Shown: positions 26,891-64,000 of the stretch, piece after piece
How the letters are laid out: every line of letters starts with the position of its first letter
Numbering within the stretch: the first letter of the stretch is position 1
Assembly: GCF_023343835.1 (NCBI RefSeq)
Contig: NC_064440.1
Span: 33,611,537-33,675,536 of the forward strand
DNA length: 64,000 nucleotides
Reading direction: 5' to 3'
Source of the DNA: Lagopus muta
Lineage: Eukaryota; Chordata; Aves; Galliformes; Phasianidae
The notes under the pieces: generated by a model
Database searches by the model: none
Seen by the model: only the letters and a program-made list of their open reading frames with translations
Told to the model about the DNA's origin: nothing
Position numbers and translations under genes: made by a program

Positions 26891-27919
26891 AGATGGACTC
26901 CTATCCTTGCTGCCATGCACAAGGCTCTACAGATTTCCCCCTCCTCTGTTATTCAAAGCAATAAGCTAAAAGGGGACTAGCAGAAGAAACAAGTTAAATA
27001 AAAGGCTTGTGAACACATCTTCTCCCTGCTGTCACTGCATGGGCTTGGGTCTTCCATAAGGCCTCTTCCAGCCCAAACCTCAGAGCACTCAGGCAGCTAC
27101 ACTGAGTGCTGGCTTCACAGGTGAAAAGCTGTAGCCAAAAGACAGGGCAACTAATCACATCCTCTACCTTCAGAAATGGCACCTTTGCTCTTACAGGCAT
27201 CTTCACTGCTTCCATCCTCATTCCAGAAGGACACCATCCCCATTTTAACTGCCCTAGCGCACCCTAGTGGGAACCCGCTCCCTGCACAGCCGTGCAGCAG
27301 CCCTGCAATAGACAACTCACCTCCGTGAAACGCTGCTTTGCCCCTTTGCTTACACATCACAGGCTGCTTCCTCACTCACTCACACGGGGTCTTACGCTCC
27401 GGGATTCATTGTCTCACCGCATGGGAGTTCCAGACAATAGAATACACAACAATTTGCCAACAGAAGAAACCATTTCTTACTTTTTTTATTATTATTATTC
27501 TTTCTACGCTTGGATAGGAACAAACTACTGCGAGGAAAGGAATGGGAACATTGAGAAAATAAATTGTTGTTTGGTTTATGCACCTTTGGGTCTCATTCAT
27601 AATCCAGGGTGTCATGAGAATAACTCAGGCTGAAATCTGCAAAATTTGTTCTATTACAAGGAAATTGTTTCTTTTGCAGAAAAAGCATTAGAAAGTAATA
27701 GCAAAGCTTTGGGAAAATCCAACAACTAATGTTGGTGCTTGAAATAGAGACATAACCTTTAAAACCCATTGTGCACGTGAAGCTCTCTGGTGTCTCTGAA
27801 TCTTAGCATCATCTCTGCATCTTTATGTGACTGAGATGATGGATTTACAGACAGCCAATAAACAGTATGCCAGCCCCAGGGAGGTGATTTAAATGAGAGT
27901 ACAGGGAAAGAAAAGGTGC

Positions 27920-28112
27920 TCAGGATTCACAGACTCACAGCACAGCTTGAAAGAGACCTTCAAACCCATTCAGTTCCAGCCCCTGCTGTGGGCTGGTTGC
28001 TACCCACCAGATTGGACTGCCCAGGGCCCCATCCAGCCTGGCCCTGCATACTGCCATGGATGGGGCAGCAACAGCTTCTGCAGGCAGCCTGTGCCAGTGC
28101 AAGGGTTGAAAA
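27920..28112 (-). mobile_element. CR1 LINE fragment, minus orientation
   Basis: The segment begins with a degraded acagactcacagcacagct head. It continues with the gactgcccagggccccatcc and agcctggccctgcatactgc blocks and ends after caggcagcctgtgccagtgc. About 190 bp of a CR1 3' end remain. Confidence 0.85.
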
Positions 28113-31100
28113 AGCAACACTAAATGAGAGCTCTCGAATCTCTCCAGTTACTCCCAGCTAGTCCATTCATCAGCTAAGCTGCCCAAGTCAGCTCACAGGT
28201 TTGGTAACTAGTGGCAAATGGCCTGGACAGCATGAGGCAGCTTTTGATCGGGATTAAAGAGTTTAGCAGCTCTTTTTCTCCTGGCATACCCCAAAAAGAC
28301 TTCACCCTACAGTTCTTGCAAGCTCTTAAAGCAAAAAGGTAGATAAACAGCAGCACAAAAATACAGTGCTAACCACTGAAAAACAAGCTGTATTAAGCAT
28401 TCCATCCCCATCCTTGTATTATATTTGAGACAAGGTATTCGAAGCCTGCTTGAGCAATCACTTTTATGAGTTCTCAATGCTGTGATGTGTAGTCTCATAA
28501 CATTGAGTGTAGGGATATATACAAATACTTGCAAAACTCACACTCTTTGACTATAAGGCACCTAGAGAAACTGAGGTCCAGCATATGGCAAAAAGCATCC
28601 TGAAGGAAGATGCCAAGCACCAGAACAAGGCAGATGGTAGGAGAGCCGCTTTGGATGTAACACATTTCTGACTTACACTTCTGTAATGCAATAGAAAGTG
28701 GAGCAACCACAGCAGAGTAACAAGGTCTTAAGCTACTAAGTGAGGGTTTGCCCAAACACAACAACCCTGGACAAAGAAACAAAGGAAAGAAACTACTTAC
28801 CATCAGAAGGCCTCAGACACACAGGGATCTCCAGCACAATTCCATTACTTCCATTGCCAGCCTTTAAATAAGGTCTGGGAAAGAGTGGATCCCGTCTCCA
28901 TCCCTTCTCATCACTGAGATGCACTGCATGCACCTGAGCTCCCCTGGGCTGACCCTGTCTTCCCACCAGGTGCTCAATCACTGCTTCAGGCCATGACAGC
29001 ATTTCCACAACAATTTCCCTATTTCCTATTTAAATAACTGCCAGTAAATAAAACTGTTTGGCTATAGATGCATGCATCTGCTTTCCACCTTCCTAAATAT
29101 GACTGTGCTAAGACAGCATTTCTGCATGCAGGTAGTACAGAAAGTACATAAAAGAGGCAAGAGGTTGTTTGTACGTGAACAGAGCATGCAGAGGCATACA
29201 GATAAAAGCAGGGAAGCAAGCTTGTTTATGAAACCAGATATAGCATGATAAATAATTTCCAAGTTGAAGACTTTTTGTCTAGGTAGCAATGCACACAGTA
29301 ACATGCTTTTATCAAAGTGACCTCATGGCCAAAGTGAGGCATGTTTGCTGAGGCCACTGCTGTAGCACTCATTGTGGATGACACCTTTCTTATTGAGGCA
29401 GGGCTGCAGAGACTTGTGCTTTGGTTCCTATATTCTGGATTGGGTCTTTCCTGGTTCACTGCTAGGTAAAGCCCACTCTTCTGCCAGCCCCCAGCAGCTG
29501 CAGTGATAGCTGGAGAAACCTAGGTTGGCCTCCTACCCTAACAAATTAACACACAGCCAAATTAACCTGTTTTCTCTACATTCCTCTTGGCCATGAAAAA
29601 AAGTAACAATAGAGAATAAGCTTAAACAGGGACTCACAGCCAAGCTGGAAAGCATTGCTATTACTCCCTGTGGTCTCAAAAGAAGGGAATCTAAGGTATT
29701 GCCCTGACAACAGCAAAACCAGGCACACCATCCCTTCTGTGTGTCTATTCAACTTCACTCTCCTTTTGCATCTCACACAGCACAGCACATTGCTAATTAA
29801 GTCTGAATTTCTTCTTCTGGATGTAGGCCTGGTACAATTTAGAAATAACCTTAATTTAGTATCTATAATTGTAGTATTTACCTCTTCCTGTGATTTCCAG
29901 TATGATGCTACTGTGGCCTTGGTTCAAGGTGAACTTCTCGCTTAGTTAGGTGAACTGCTTGCTTAGTTATCAGTGAAGCCTGAAGCAAAGGATGGTCGCT
30001 TTTCCCTGTCCACAGGAATGAGTATTACCAAGGGATGGCACTGCAGAAGATCACAACCTTCCACTCCCTGAATAAATCCCAGAGATACAGCTCTTCCTGC
30101 GACCTTTCTGCATCTGTCTGCAACACCAGAAAAACTCCAGTCAGACATCACTCCTATCGAATAAATAAAGGAACGTGAGCAGAGCACAAGGCATTTGAAT
30201 ATCCTGTAAACATCACCAAAGAAAAATCACCCCCAGTTAATTTGTTAAGCTGTATAAAGCAAAACTAAACATTTTGGGAGGCGGATGATTTATTTTCTTG
30301 GTGCTGCCACCCCAAAACCAGGATGCTTCCGTCACATCTATATCAATACACAACAGCACACAGCCAGGACAGCCATGGACACCATCTTGGACATCAGACC
30401 AAGGGGACACGGTGTAAACTCAAACCTCCCCCCTTCCACACAAGCTCCTGAGCAAACAGGAGCCTCACCTCAATCCACGGGATTGGATTGAGGGACAGCA
30501 AAGTCGCTGGACAAGCAAAAAATCCCGAATGCCACTATTTATGCTGATAATGCCTTTTTGTTTGTCTGAAAGCAGTATCAGCTCTGTCCTCTTGTGCATA
30601 GGCCAGCATGGCCATCTGCTTGCATCTGCAGCATCTCCAAACACCCTGCTTTGCAAGCAGCATGCACAGCGGTCCTTAGCATCTCCCAGAATATGCTGCC
30701 CCAGAATATGCAATTGCTCTCCAACCCCAGATAAATAAGCAGAGCCCCATCAAATCTTTCATTTTCACGTCCATTCATCATCCCCAAAGCCCACCTCGGC
30801 TGCACCGCTCTGCGCTCCGTGTACAACAGCAGTTCTCTCCAAGGTATGTATTTTCATAATGATGGTGCTCATGTACCACTTAGCAGTATATTTTCATTTG
30901 GCCCCAGCCGCGCTCCTGAGCAGTAATTTATTACTGCTTGTCACTAGCTGCTACTCAGAGTAATACATATACCAACTTTATTTAGTGTTCTGTATGTCTT
31001 GCTCGACTCTTTCTTACACAGACAATACTGCCCAAGCCTACGGACCCACAAATCACAACAGCCTGGTTTTCTGGGTGCGCTTCCCAGTTTGCTGTAGGAT

Positions 31101-31204
31101 CTGCAAACTTGCATTTATTTCTTCTTTCCTAACACACATCCTGCCTGCTCCCAGCGTGCAGGGAGCGGCTCCTTGGGAGGTACAAGCCCAACAGATGCAC
31201 GTGT
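28113..31204. other. ABCA12–ATIC intergenic, right part; no gene recognised
   Basis: This is non-coding sequence upstream of the ATIC promoter. It contains the first copy of an unclassified direct repeat (about 29958-30117). A 70-codon minus-strand frame at 28793-29008 ends in a donor-like gtaag context, but I recognise no protein in it. Nothing else is supported. Confidence 0.55.
29958..30117. repeat. Copy 1 of an unclassified ~155-bp direct repeat
   Basis: This stretch matches 32087-32244 base by base without gaps over about 145 bp, with roughly 19 substitutions by eye (about 87% identity), in the same orientation. The core starts at gaagcctgaagcaaaggatg and runs to cctttctgcatctg. It does not resemble CR1 or any SINE I know. 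It lies about 1.6 kb upstream of the ATIC start codon. Confidence 0.85.
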
Positions 31205-31440
31205 GGAAGTCCCAAATCAAAACTTAGGATGAAAGGAGACGGCCTGAAGTCGCACCACGGGAGGTGCAGGTTGGATTGTAGGAATAATTTCGTAGAAGGA
31301 GCGGTGCAGTGCTGGCACAGGGAGCAGTGGGTCACCATCTCTGGAAGCACTCACGATGTGGCACTGGGGGGACGGGCTGGGGTCAGACTGCGCGATTCTA
31401 GTGGTCTGTTCAAGCCGAACAACTCCACGATTCCATAATA
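31205..31440 (+). mobile_element. CR1 LINE fragment abutting the ATIC promoter, plus orientation
   Basis: The element opens with the ggagacggcctgaagtcgca block, followed by gggaggtgcaggttggatt. It continues through gcggtgcagtgctggcac and a gtcaccatctctgga block, and ends at a degraded cgattccata terminus. These are sense-strand CR1 3' motifs. The copy ends about 270 bp upstream of the ATIC start codon, immediately before the CpG-rich promoter. Confidence 0.88.
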
Positions 31441-31713
31441 AACATGAAGCACGCCGCTGAGAACTGCTGCTAGAGGCCATCCTGCAGCTGCAGCGCGGGC
31501 ACACTTCCCCACACAGCCGCACGGGCCCAAGCTGGCCCTGCAGCACACGCTTTAAGCGGCAACGTTTAACCCGAGCTCTGCCTCTTCCTCCCCGCCCTCT
31601 CGACCCGGGGTGGGGCGGAGGTCCCACGTGGTGCTGCTGCTGGAGCCCAAATCCCCTCGGGCCGCCCTCCATCGCTCCTTTCCTTCTTCCCTTTCTCGCC
31701 CGCAACGCGCGCC
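31441..31713 (+). promoter_or_regulatory. ATIC promoter and 5' UTR within a CpG island
   Basis: From about 31450 to 32060 the sequence is strongly GC- and CpG-rich, unlike the AT-rich flanks, which marks a housekeeping-type promoter around ATIC exon 1. No TATA box is visible. An E-box CACGTG at 31625-31630 is the preferred MYC/MAX and USF site, which fits a purine-synthesis gene because many of these are MYC targets. The transcription start is not determinable from sequence. It probably lies between the E-box and the ATG at 31714. Confidence 0.75.
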
Positions 31714-48446
<16,733 letters not shown>

Positions 48447-48692
48447 GCTCACTGTGGGCTGCTGTGGCGCCTGTTTGGTCACAGTCTCACCAGCAGTGAC
48501 TGAAGCATCACCAGCTCGAGGAGGCAACTGCAATCTGTATTTTATTTAGCATGTATTTGTAAGATCTGCAAACAAGACCTTTCCCTGCACTAACAGAGGA
48601 TAATAGTGCAGGTAGTTGACCTCTAATGTAGAAAAGTTCTTCCCTATGTTTCTGCATATCTCTTACAAATAAACACATGGTTCTTAGCTATA
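48447..48692 (+). other. ATIC 3' UTR
   Basis: A short 3' UTR runs from the TGA to the presumed cleavage site about 20 bases after the AATAAA at 48668. No conserved element is recognisable in it. Confidence 0.8.
48668..48673 (+). terminator. ATIC polyadenylation signal AATAAA
   Basis: A canonical hexamer lies 222 bases after the stop codon. A GT-rich stretch (gtgtcttgtgtcgtg, about 48698-48712) follows at the spacing expected of a downstream element. Confidence 0.9.
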
Positions 48693-51600
48693 TGAAGAGT
48701 GTCTTGTGTCGTGCAAATACCGTGTCCTGAGGTTTATTTTTGAAGTAAATCTTAGGGCATACATTGTGCGCTGACTTCACCAGTTCATTAGAAGGCCATT
48801 GGAATGGTGTCAGTTTGGCTTGTGGCCAGCATATTAAATAAATGCATAAAAGTCTGGGTTGTCAACTGGACTGAGCCACTGCTTTGGAATTAGCACGTAC
48901 TTTTTTTTTCCAGGTGCATCTGATCCGTTGTGGGGTGAGGAAAGTGGATCGTTTATGCAAGTGCAGTGCTCAGCCCTGCCCTAGATGAGCTTTTGGCTGG
49001 AGGCAGCATCAGGTGGGTGTCTTAAAGGTGGCGGAGCTCATTCCTGCAAGTTTGTCATGCTGGTTCCCAGGCACAGAGCTCAGTTCAGAGTTCAGACACG
49101 GGCATGCAGGAAGCAACTTGCCCGGAGCTGCTTCCATTCTCCACTCTGCACAGTTTGTATTAAACGGATTTGAACTCTGATTAGAAAACCAGTGAAACTC
49201 TGGAGCAGAGTTGAGATGAGTGAAGTAACAGTTCAGGCACGTTTTTGCTGGCAGTCAGTGACCATTTCAAAGGGATCTTTTGGTTCCATTTTATAAAATC
49301 TGTTCGGTTTTGGCAAGGAACAACCCACAGCATTGCAATAAACCAATCTGTCACGGCTTTGATCTCCAGTGGTACGGGGAGGGACGTCCACATGTGTTCC
49401 TTTTGCTAAAGCTAATGTAGGGGCACACAGGTAAGAAGGACCTGGGAGAGGGGAAGGGTCAGGTCCTGCTGCTGCTGCCTTGCCACGGCTGTGGGCATGG
49501 ATGATTTACTTGAGGTGGTGACTGACAATAAGGGCTGCCTGTGGGGTGATCAGACACAGGACCTGGGGTTTCACTCTCAGGTTGTGCTGCTCCAATGCAA
49601 GGAACAAGCACTGTTGACTAAGGCTTCTCATTGCTGTCCTTTGGCATGGGGGAAGATCACCTTTGTCAAGCATTTGCACGCGTGTGCAGAGCTGTATGTG
49701 TGCATGCTGTCACCTAGCCACCTTCCTCACCTTGCCTTACCTTGTCTTCTCCTTGCACCATCGCAGCAACACTCAAGTCTTGGCTGGAATGTGAAGGTTA
49801 GCAGAGAAAAACCCTTTGGGGTTTACTGAGATGCCTTCAAAGTGTGTGACGCCTCGAGCTGCAGTCCTGCCTCTCTTATCCAGAACTGAGTAAAGCTGAG
49901 AAGCTTGAGACTTCCAGATTAAGACAGTAGCCCAGAACAAAAACAGTGCATTACTCAATGTTCTAAAGCTCCCTTGCTGGCTGTGCTAACCCCAGCTCTA
50001 GCCAGTGTGACTGCTTGCTACGCCATTGCTTCCTGTGGAATAGCAGTGGTCGGAGTCCTTGTGGTTTTTATTAGTATATACTTATAAAAGTTGAGATTGA
50101 GACTTTCTCTTCCACTTCCAATGTGCCTTTTCTGTCACTGTTTGGATCGCAGCCGGTGCAGACCGTGCCACGAGTGTCCCTCAGAATCCACTGGCCTGTT
50201 CTTTATCCCGACCTTCTGAAGTACTGAGGCTGATAATGAGCATCTAGCCAGCTCCCCTTCTGCTGTATTCCTTATGAGCTGTGCTCATCTGCTAGCTGAA
50301 TGGATACCTGCAGTGATTCTAAGCTACCTCCCCAGCTCTGCTTCGCATCCATTTCCCACAGCAGAGAGCACGTCTGTTCTCACAGGAGATGGGTCTGGTC
50401 CCTGCACTTGATATTTGAAGAGCAGGCTGCTGACAGCTCTGCTTCACACCATTGCCATATGGCACCTTGCCCTTGGCAGGTCCGTGCTGGCAGCCAGAAC
50501 AGCTCCTAGAAGCATTGAAGCAAACAGCAGGGAGGAAGCATTCTCAGCTGGGGGAGCAGCAGGGGCTCAACCTTTCCCTTCAGCCTGCTGGGGCTCCTTG
50601 CAGGTGCAGGGTGCTCCAGTCACTTGATGCACTACGACTTGGCTGAAGCATGAGAACCTTCAGAATCTGCAGTTGGTTCTGTGGCTGATCCTTTGGAGAA
50701 TAAAGGAAGCAGGGCTGATGTTTGGGATCTCACAAGTTTCTGCTGTCTCTGTGCTCTGCTGGTGGCTATCGATGTTAAATTCTACTAGCAGTGTGAACCC
50801 TCGTGTTTTTCAAAGTACAAACCTCTATGGAGGGGTTGGGCAAATGCATTTTTTAAAGCATTTCATGCTGTAATATTTACTCTGTGCTGTTTTGCCATTA
50901 CAGTGAGGAGATCAAAAGGGCTGCAACTTCAGCATGGCTCCTGCGTGCCTCTGGAATGCATTTCTTCATGGCACAGTGAGCAGGGATTCTGGCAACTCAC
51001 CTCTGGTCCAAAATACATAACTCTCTATTGAGAAGGACAAATTGAAAGAGGTCTGGTTCAACATAAAAGTGTTCTTCTGCGTCTCCCTATGCCACTTCTA
51101 CTTTGCATGTGTTTTAGATCATCATTTAACCCTTGAAAATTGATTACTGGGATAGCACTGATTTCTCCTGCATTCATCTTCCTATTTGCAAACGTTTTGG
51201 CTGCTCTAGAGATAGCAATCTGTGAAAGCAACTGCCGTGTGTGTTTCTCGTGTCAGGAAGCCAGATTCTGTTTCCATGCTATGCTTTATTCAATCCAGAG
51301 AAATGCATGACTTGAGCAATACAGCGTCGCTGGAGCCAAGTGAGGAACGTGGCCGAGGAATCATGGCAAGAGCCTTTAATGTTCTGCATTGCAATGGCTG
51401 TACAAAGTTTTTGCAGGGATAGCAGCAAAAGCTAAAGCGACTTAGTGCTCATTTTGTCCATCAAGATGTTTGGTTGTTTGTTTTGTTGTTTTTTTTTTAT
51501 AAAGTGCTTTAACAAGAGTTTTTATAGCCCTCACCCCAAAGTTTAAGCATGGTAGACTTGAGATCTGCACAGAGCAAGGTGCTGTCTGGCTTTGAGGCTT

Positions 51601-52299
51601 TCTGCAGAGGTAACAAAAGGATTTCTATGACTTTCTTTACAGCACTGCCCAAGGGGACGTGGTGGTATGTCGCTGGTATGTAAACTGGTAAGGAGTTTTG
51701 CTATTTACCACATTGCACATGTAATGGAATAGTTGAGATTTGAAAGAACAGTGTGACAGCCCCCAAAGAAGCCCTTTAGACAGTCACAAGTCATCCTCCA
51801 TTGCAGAGAGCAGGGAGTTGTGGTCTTTCCCATCTCTAGGGGAAGAAGTGCTGCAGGGGCAGTGATGTGGCCAAGAACAAACTTCACAGATGTGAACTCC
51901 ATGTGAACTCATCCATTTTGGCACCTCAAATACTGAGACCATGCTTGATTTCAGCTATTTTGATGTTTAGGTCTTGAAAGTGTCTGGCTGGAGCGAGGAC
52001 CCTCTCTTTCGCCTCCTTCATGCCCAAAGCAGCACTGCCTTTCCTTTCCCCCCCCCAGCTTTTTCTCTCCTCCACCTGTTCCCACAAGGCATGCATAGTG
52101 AGTGGGGCTCTCACCCTATGGGGCAGGGGTGCAGCTGGAAGCCTTTAGTTAACAAGCTGCTCTGCAAGTATTCTCTCGAGGTATACGTTACATTTCACTG
52201 AGGTGTTTGCTCCATCTTGTTTCAAGGCAATGTTACTCCAGATCAGAATATTGGTCTTCTTCCTAGATTCCACGGCAGCAAAGAGAAGCGCTTCAACTG
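48693..52299. other. Gap between the convergent ATIC and FN1 3' ends
   Basis: About 3.6 kb separate the two predicted cleavage sites. No coding exon, RNA gene or clear repeat is recognisable here on either strand. Short open frames lack conserved protein features. A T-rich run near 51490-51500 is the only low-complexity element. Confidence 0.65.
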
Positions 52300-52320
52300 C
52301 ATGCCTGGTTTGTAGATCTT

Positions 52321-52326
52321 TTTATT
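52321..52326 (-). terminator. FN1 distal polyadenylation signal AATAAA
   Basis: The plus strand reads tttatt, so the minus strand has AATAAA in the context ttttaataaaaag. It is the last such signal downstream of the FN1 stop, giving a 3' UTR of about 0.8 kb. Confidence 0.7.
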
Positions 52327-52452
52327 AAAAGAGTTGTTTTTTTTCTTTTCCACAGTAGTAAAGCTTTGGCACTTACAGTATAAAAATAATCACTGATCAT
52401 AATTACACCAAATTCCTCTTTGTCAACTGCCTACTAAGTGTCTTCAATCCAT

Positions 52453-52458
52453 TTTATT
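52453..52458 (-). terminator. Possible proximal FN1 polyadenylation signal AATAAA
   Basis: The minus strand reads gggAATAAAatgg about 130 bases before the distal signal. If used it would shorten the 3' UTR to about 0.67 kb. Confidence 0.45.
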
Positions 52459-52806
52459 CCCGTATAAAAACACTTGAAGGTCAGGGGAACAAAACTGATA
52501 AATAACAGCATGAGATACAAAGATACAGCTAGAAAAATACTAGGATCATGGAGAAAGAATCAGGACTGTGCATATTTTAAATATCACAGTGATTGGATTT
52601 GCTGTTCCTATCTTACTGCTGGCTGCACGCTTATGTGAAAGCAGAAGTGTTTGGTGGACTTTCCTATCTCTAAAGGTTGGGAATGTTGGACTCAAATGTT
52701 GTTTGCATAGAATGGGAACCTTCCACTTCTAACTCTCTCCCTCCCCCTTGACGTTCTGATCCCCCACCACTTTGTGATTCAGTATCTCCCCCCACCACCC
52801 TCCCCT

Positions 52807-52831
52807 TTTTTTTTTTTTGCTTTTTTTTTTT
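52807..52831 (-). repeat. A-rich tract in the FN1 3' UTR
   Basis: Two runs of 11 to 14 A residues (T on the plus strand) are split by a GC dinucleotide. The tract lies within the transcribed 3' UTR. Confidence 0.8.
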
Positions 52832-53109
52832 ACCCCCTTTCAATTTGTAAATACTGACTGGCATTCAACACTTTGAGCAAGAACGAGACCATTGCTACCA
52901 ATCGTGAGAAAAGTCTGAAACACTCCAAGAGTGGCGCTTGGAGAAGCTGTGAGTTGAGCTTAAGCTGGGAAAATGGCTCCGGAGCAAAAGGGCCATTCTC
53001 AAAGATGCAGTTTTGCTAGCATCACTCCAGTTTGGATGGTAATCGTGGCAGATAGGTATTTATGCTTTGGTTTGTCTGTTGCCATTGCCGCAAGAAGTCT
53101 TGCTGGATG

Positions 53110-64000
<10,891 letters not shown>

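Larger units (their letters stand above)
20813..27919. other. ABCA12–ATIC intergenic, middle part; no gene recognised
   Basis: Apart from the CR1 copy at 21.1 kb and a possible old SINE at 26.7 kb, no gene is recognisable. A G-rich tract lies at 22218-22239, and an AT-rich palindrome at 24126-24146 sits in a block rich in homeodomain-type TAAT cores. Other parts contain only chance open frames. Confidence 0.6.
52300..53109 (-). other. FN1 3' UTR
   Basis: This runs from the FN1 stop codon down to just past the AATAAA at 52326-52321, about 810 bases. It contains a second, more proximal AATAAA (58-53 at 52.4 kb) and an A-rich block (T-rich on the plus strand, about 52807-52831). Confidence 0.75.

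Overview
This is vertebrate nuclear DNA, most likely from a galliform bird such as chicken or a close relative. The evidence is small spliced exons in long introns, several truncated CR1 LINE copies (the main avian retrotransposon), a CpG-rich promoter and A-rich tracts. The species call rests on CR1 subtype and on how avian the protein variants look, so it is an inference.

Three genes are present, in the order ABCA12 – ATIC – FN1, which is also the order on human 2q35 as I know it. (1) Left edge, minus strand: the first two coding exons of ABCA12, a keratinocyte lipid transporter. Exon 1 is at 7250-7318 and exon 2 at 2671-2764; the rest of the gene lies off the left edge. (2) 7.3-31.4 kb: a gene-poor interval between two divergent genes, holding CR1 fragments, a possible old tRNA-type SINE, simple repeats and a few AT-rich, enhancer-like motifs. 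(3) 31.4-48.7 kb, plus strand: the complete 16-exon ATIC gene. It encodes the 593-residue bifunctional enzyme for the last two steps of de novo purine synthesis. All splice phases close and the exons sum to 594 codons including the stop. (4) 48.7-52.3 kb: a short gap between two converging 3' ends. (5) 52.3-64.0 kb, minus strand: the 3' third of FN1 (fibronectin). It starts inside the alternatively spliced EDA exon and runs through type III repeats 12-14, the variable V (IIICS) region, III-15, type I modules 10-12 and the C-terminal dimerisation tail.

The three genes do unrelated jobs: skin lipid transport, purine synthesis and extracellular matrix. Their adjacency is conserved synteny, not an operon. 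I found no undescribed gene system. The best leads are: the V-region exon lacks usable in-frame acceptors at the mammalian-type V95 and V0 positions but has in-frame CAG acceptors that would remove 44 or 47 residues, and it has lost REDV; an unclassified ~155-bp direct repeat pair flanks the ATIC promoter, with one copy inside the 376-bp ATIC intron 2; and CR1 copies sit next to both the ATIC promoter and the ABCA12 exon 1 donor.
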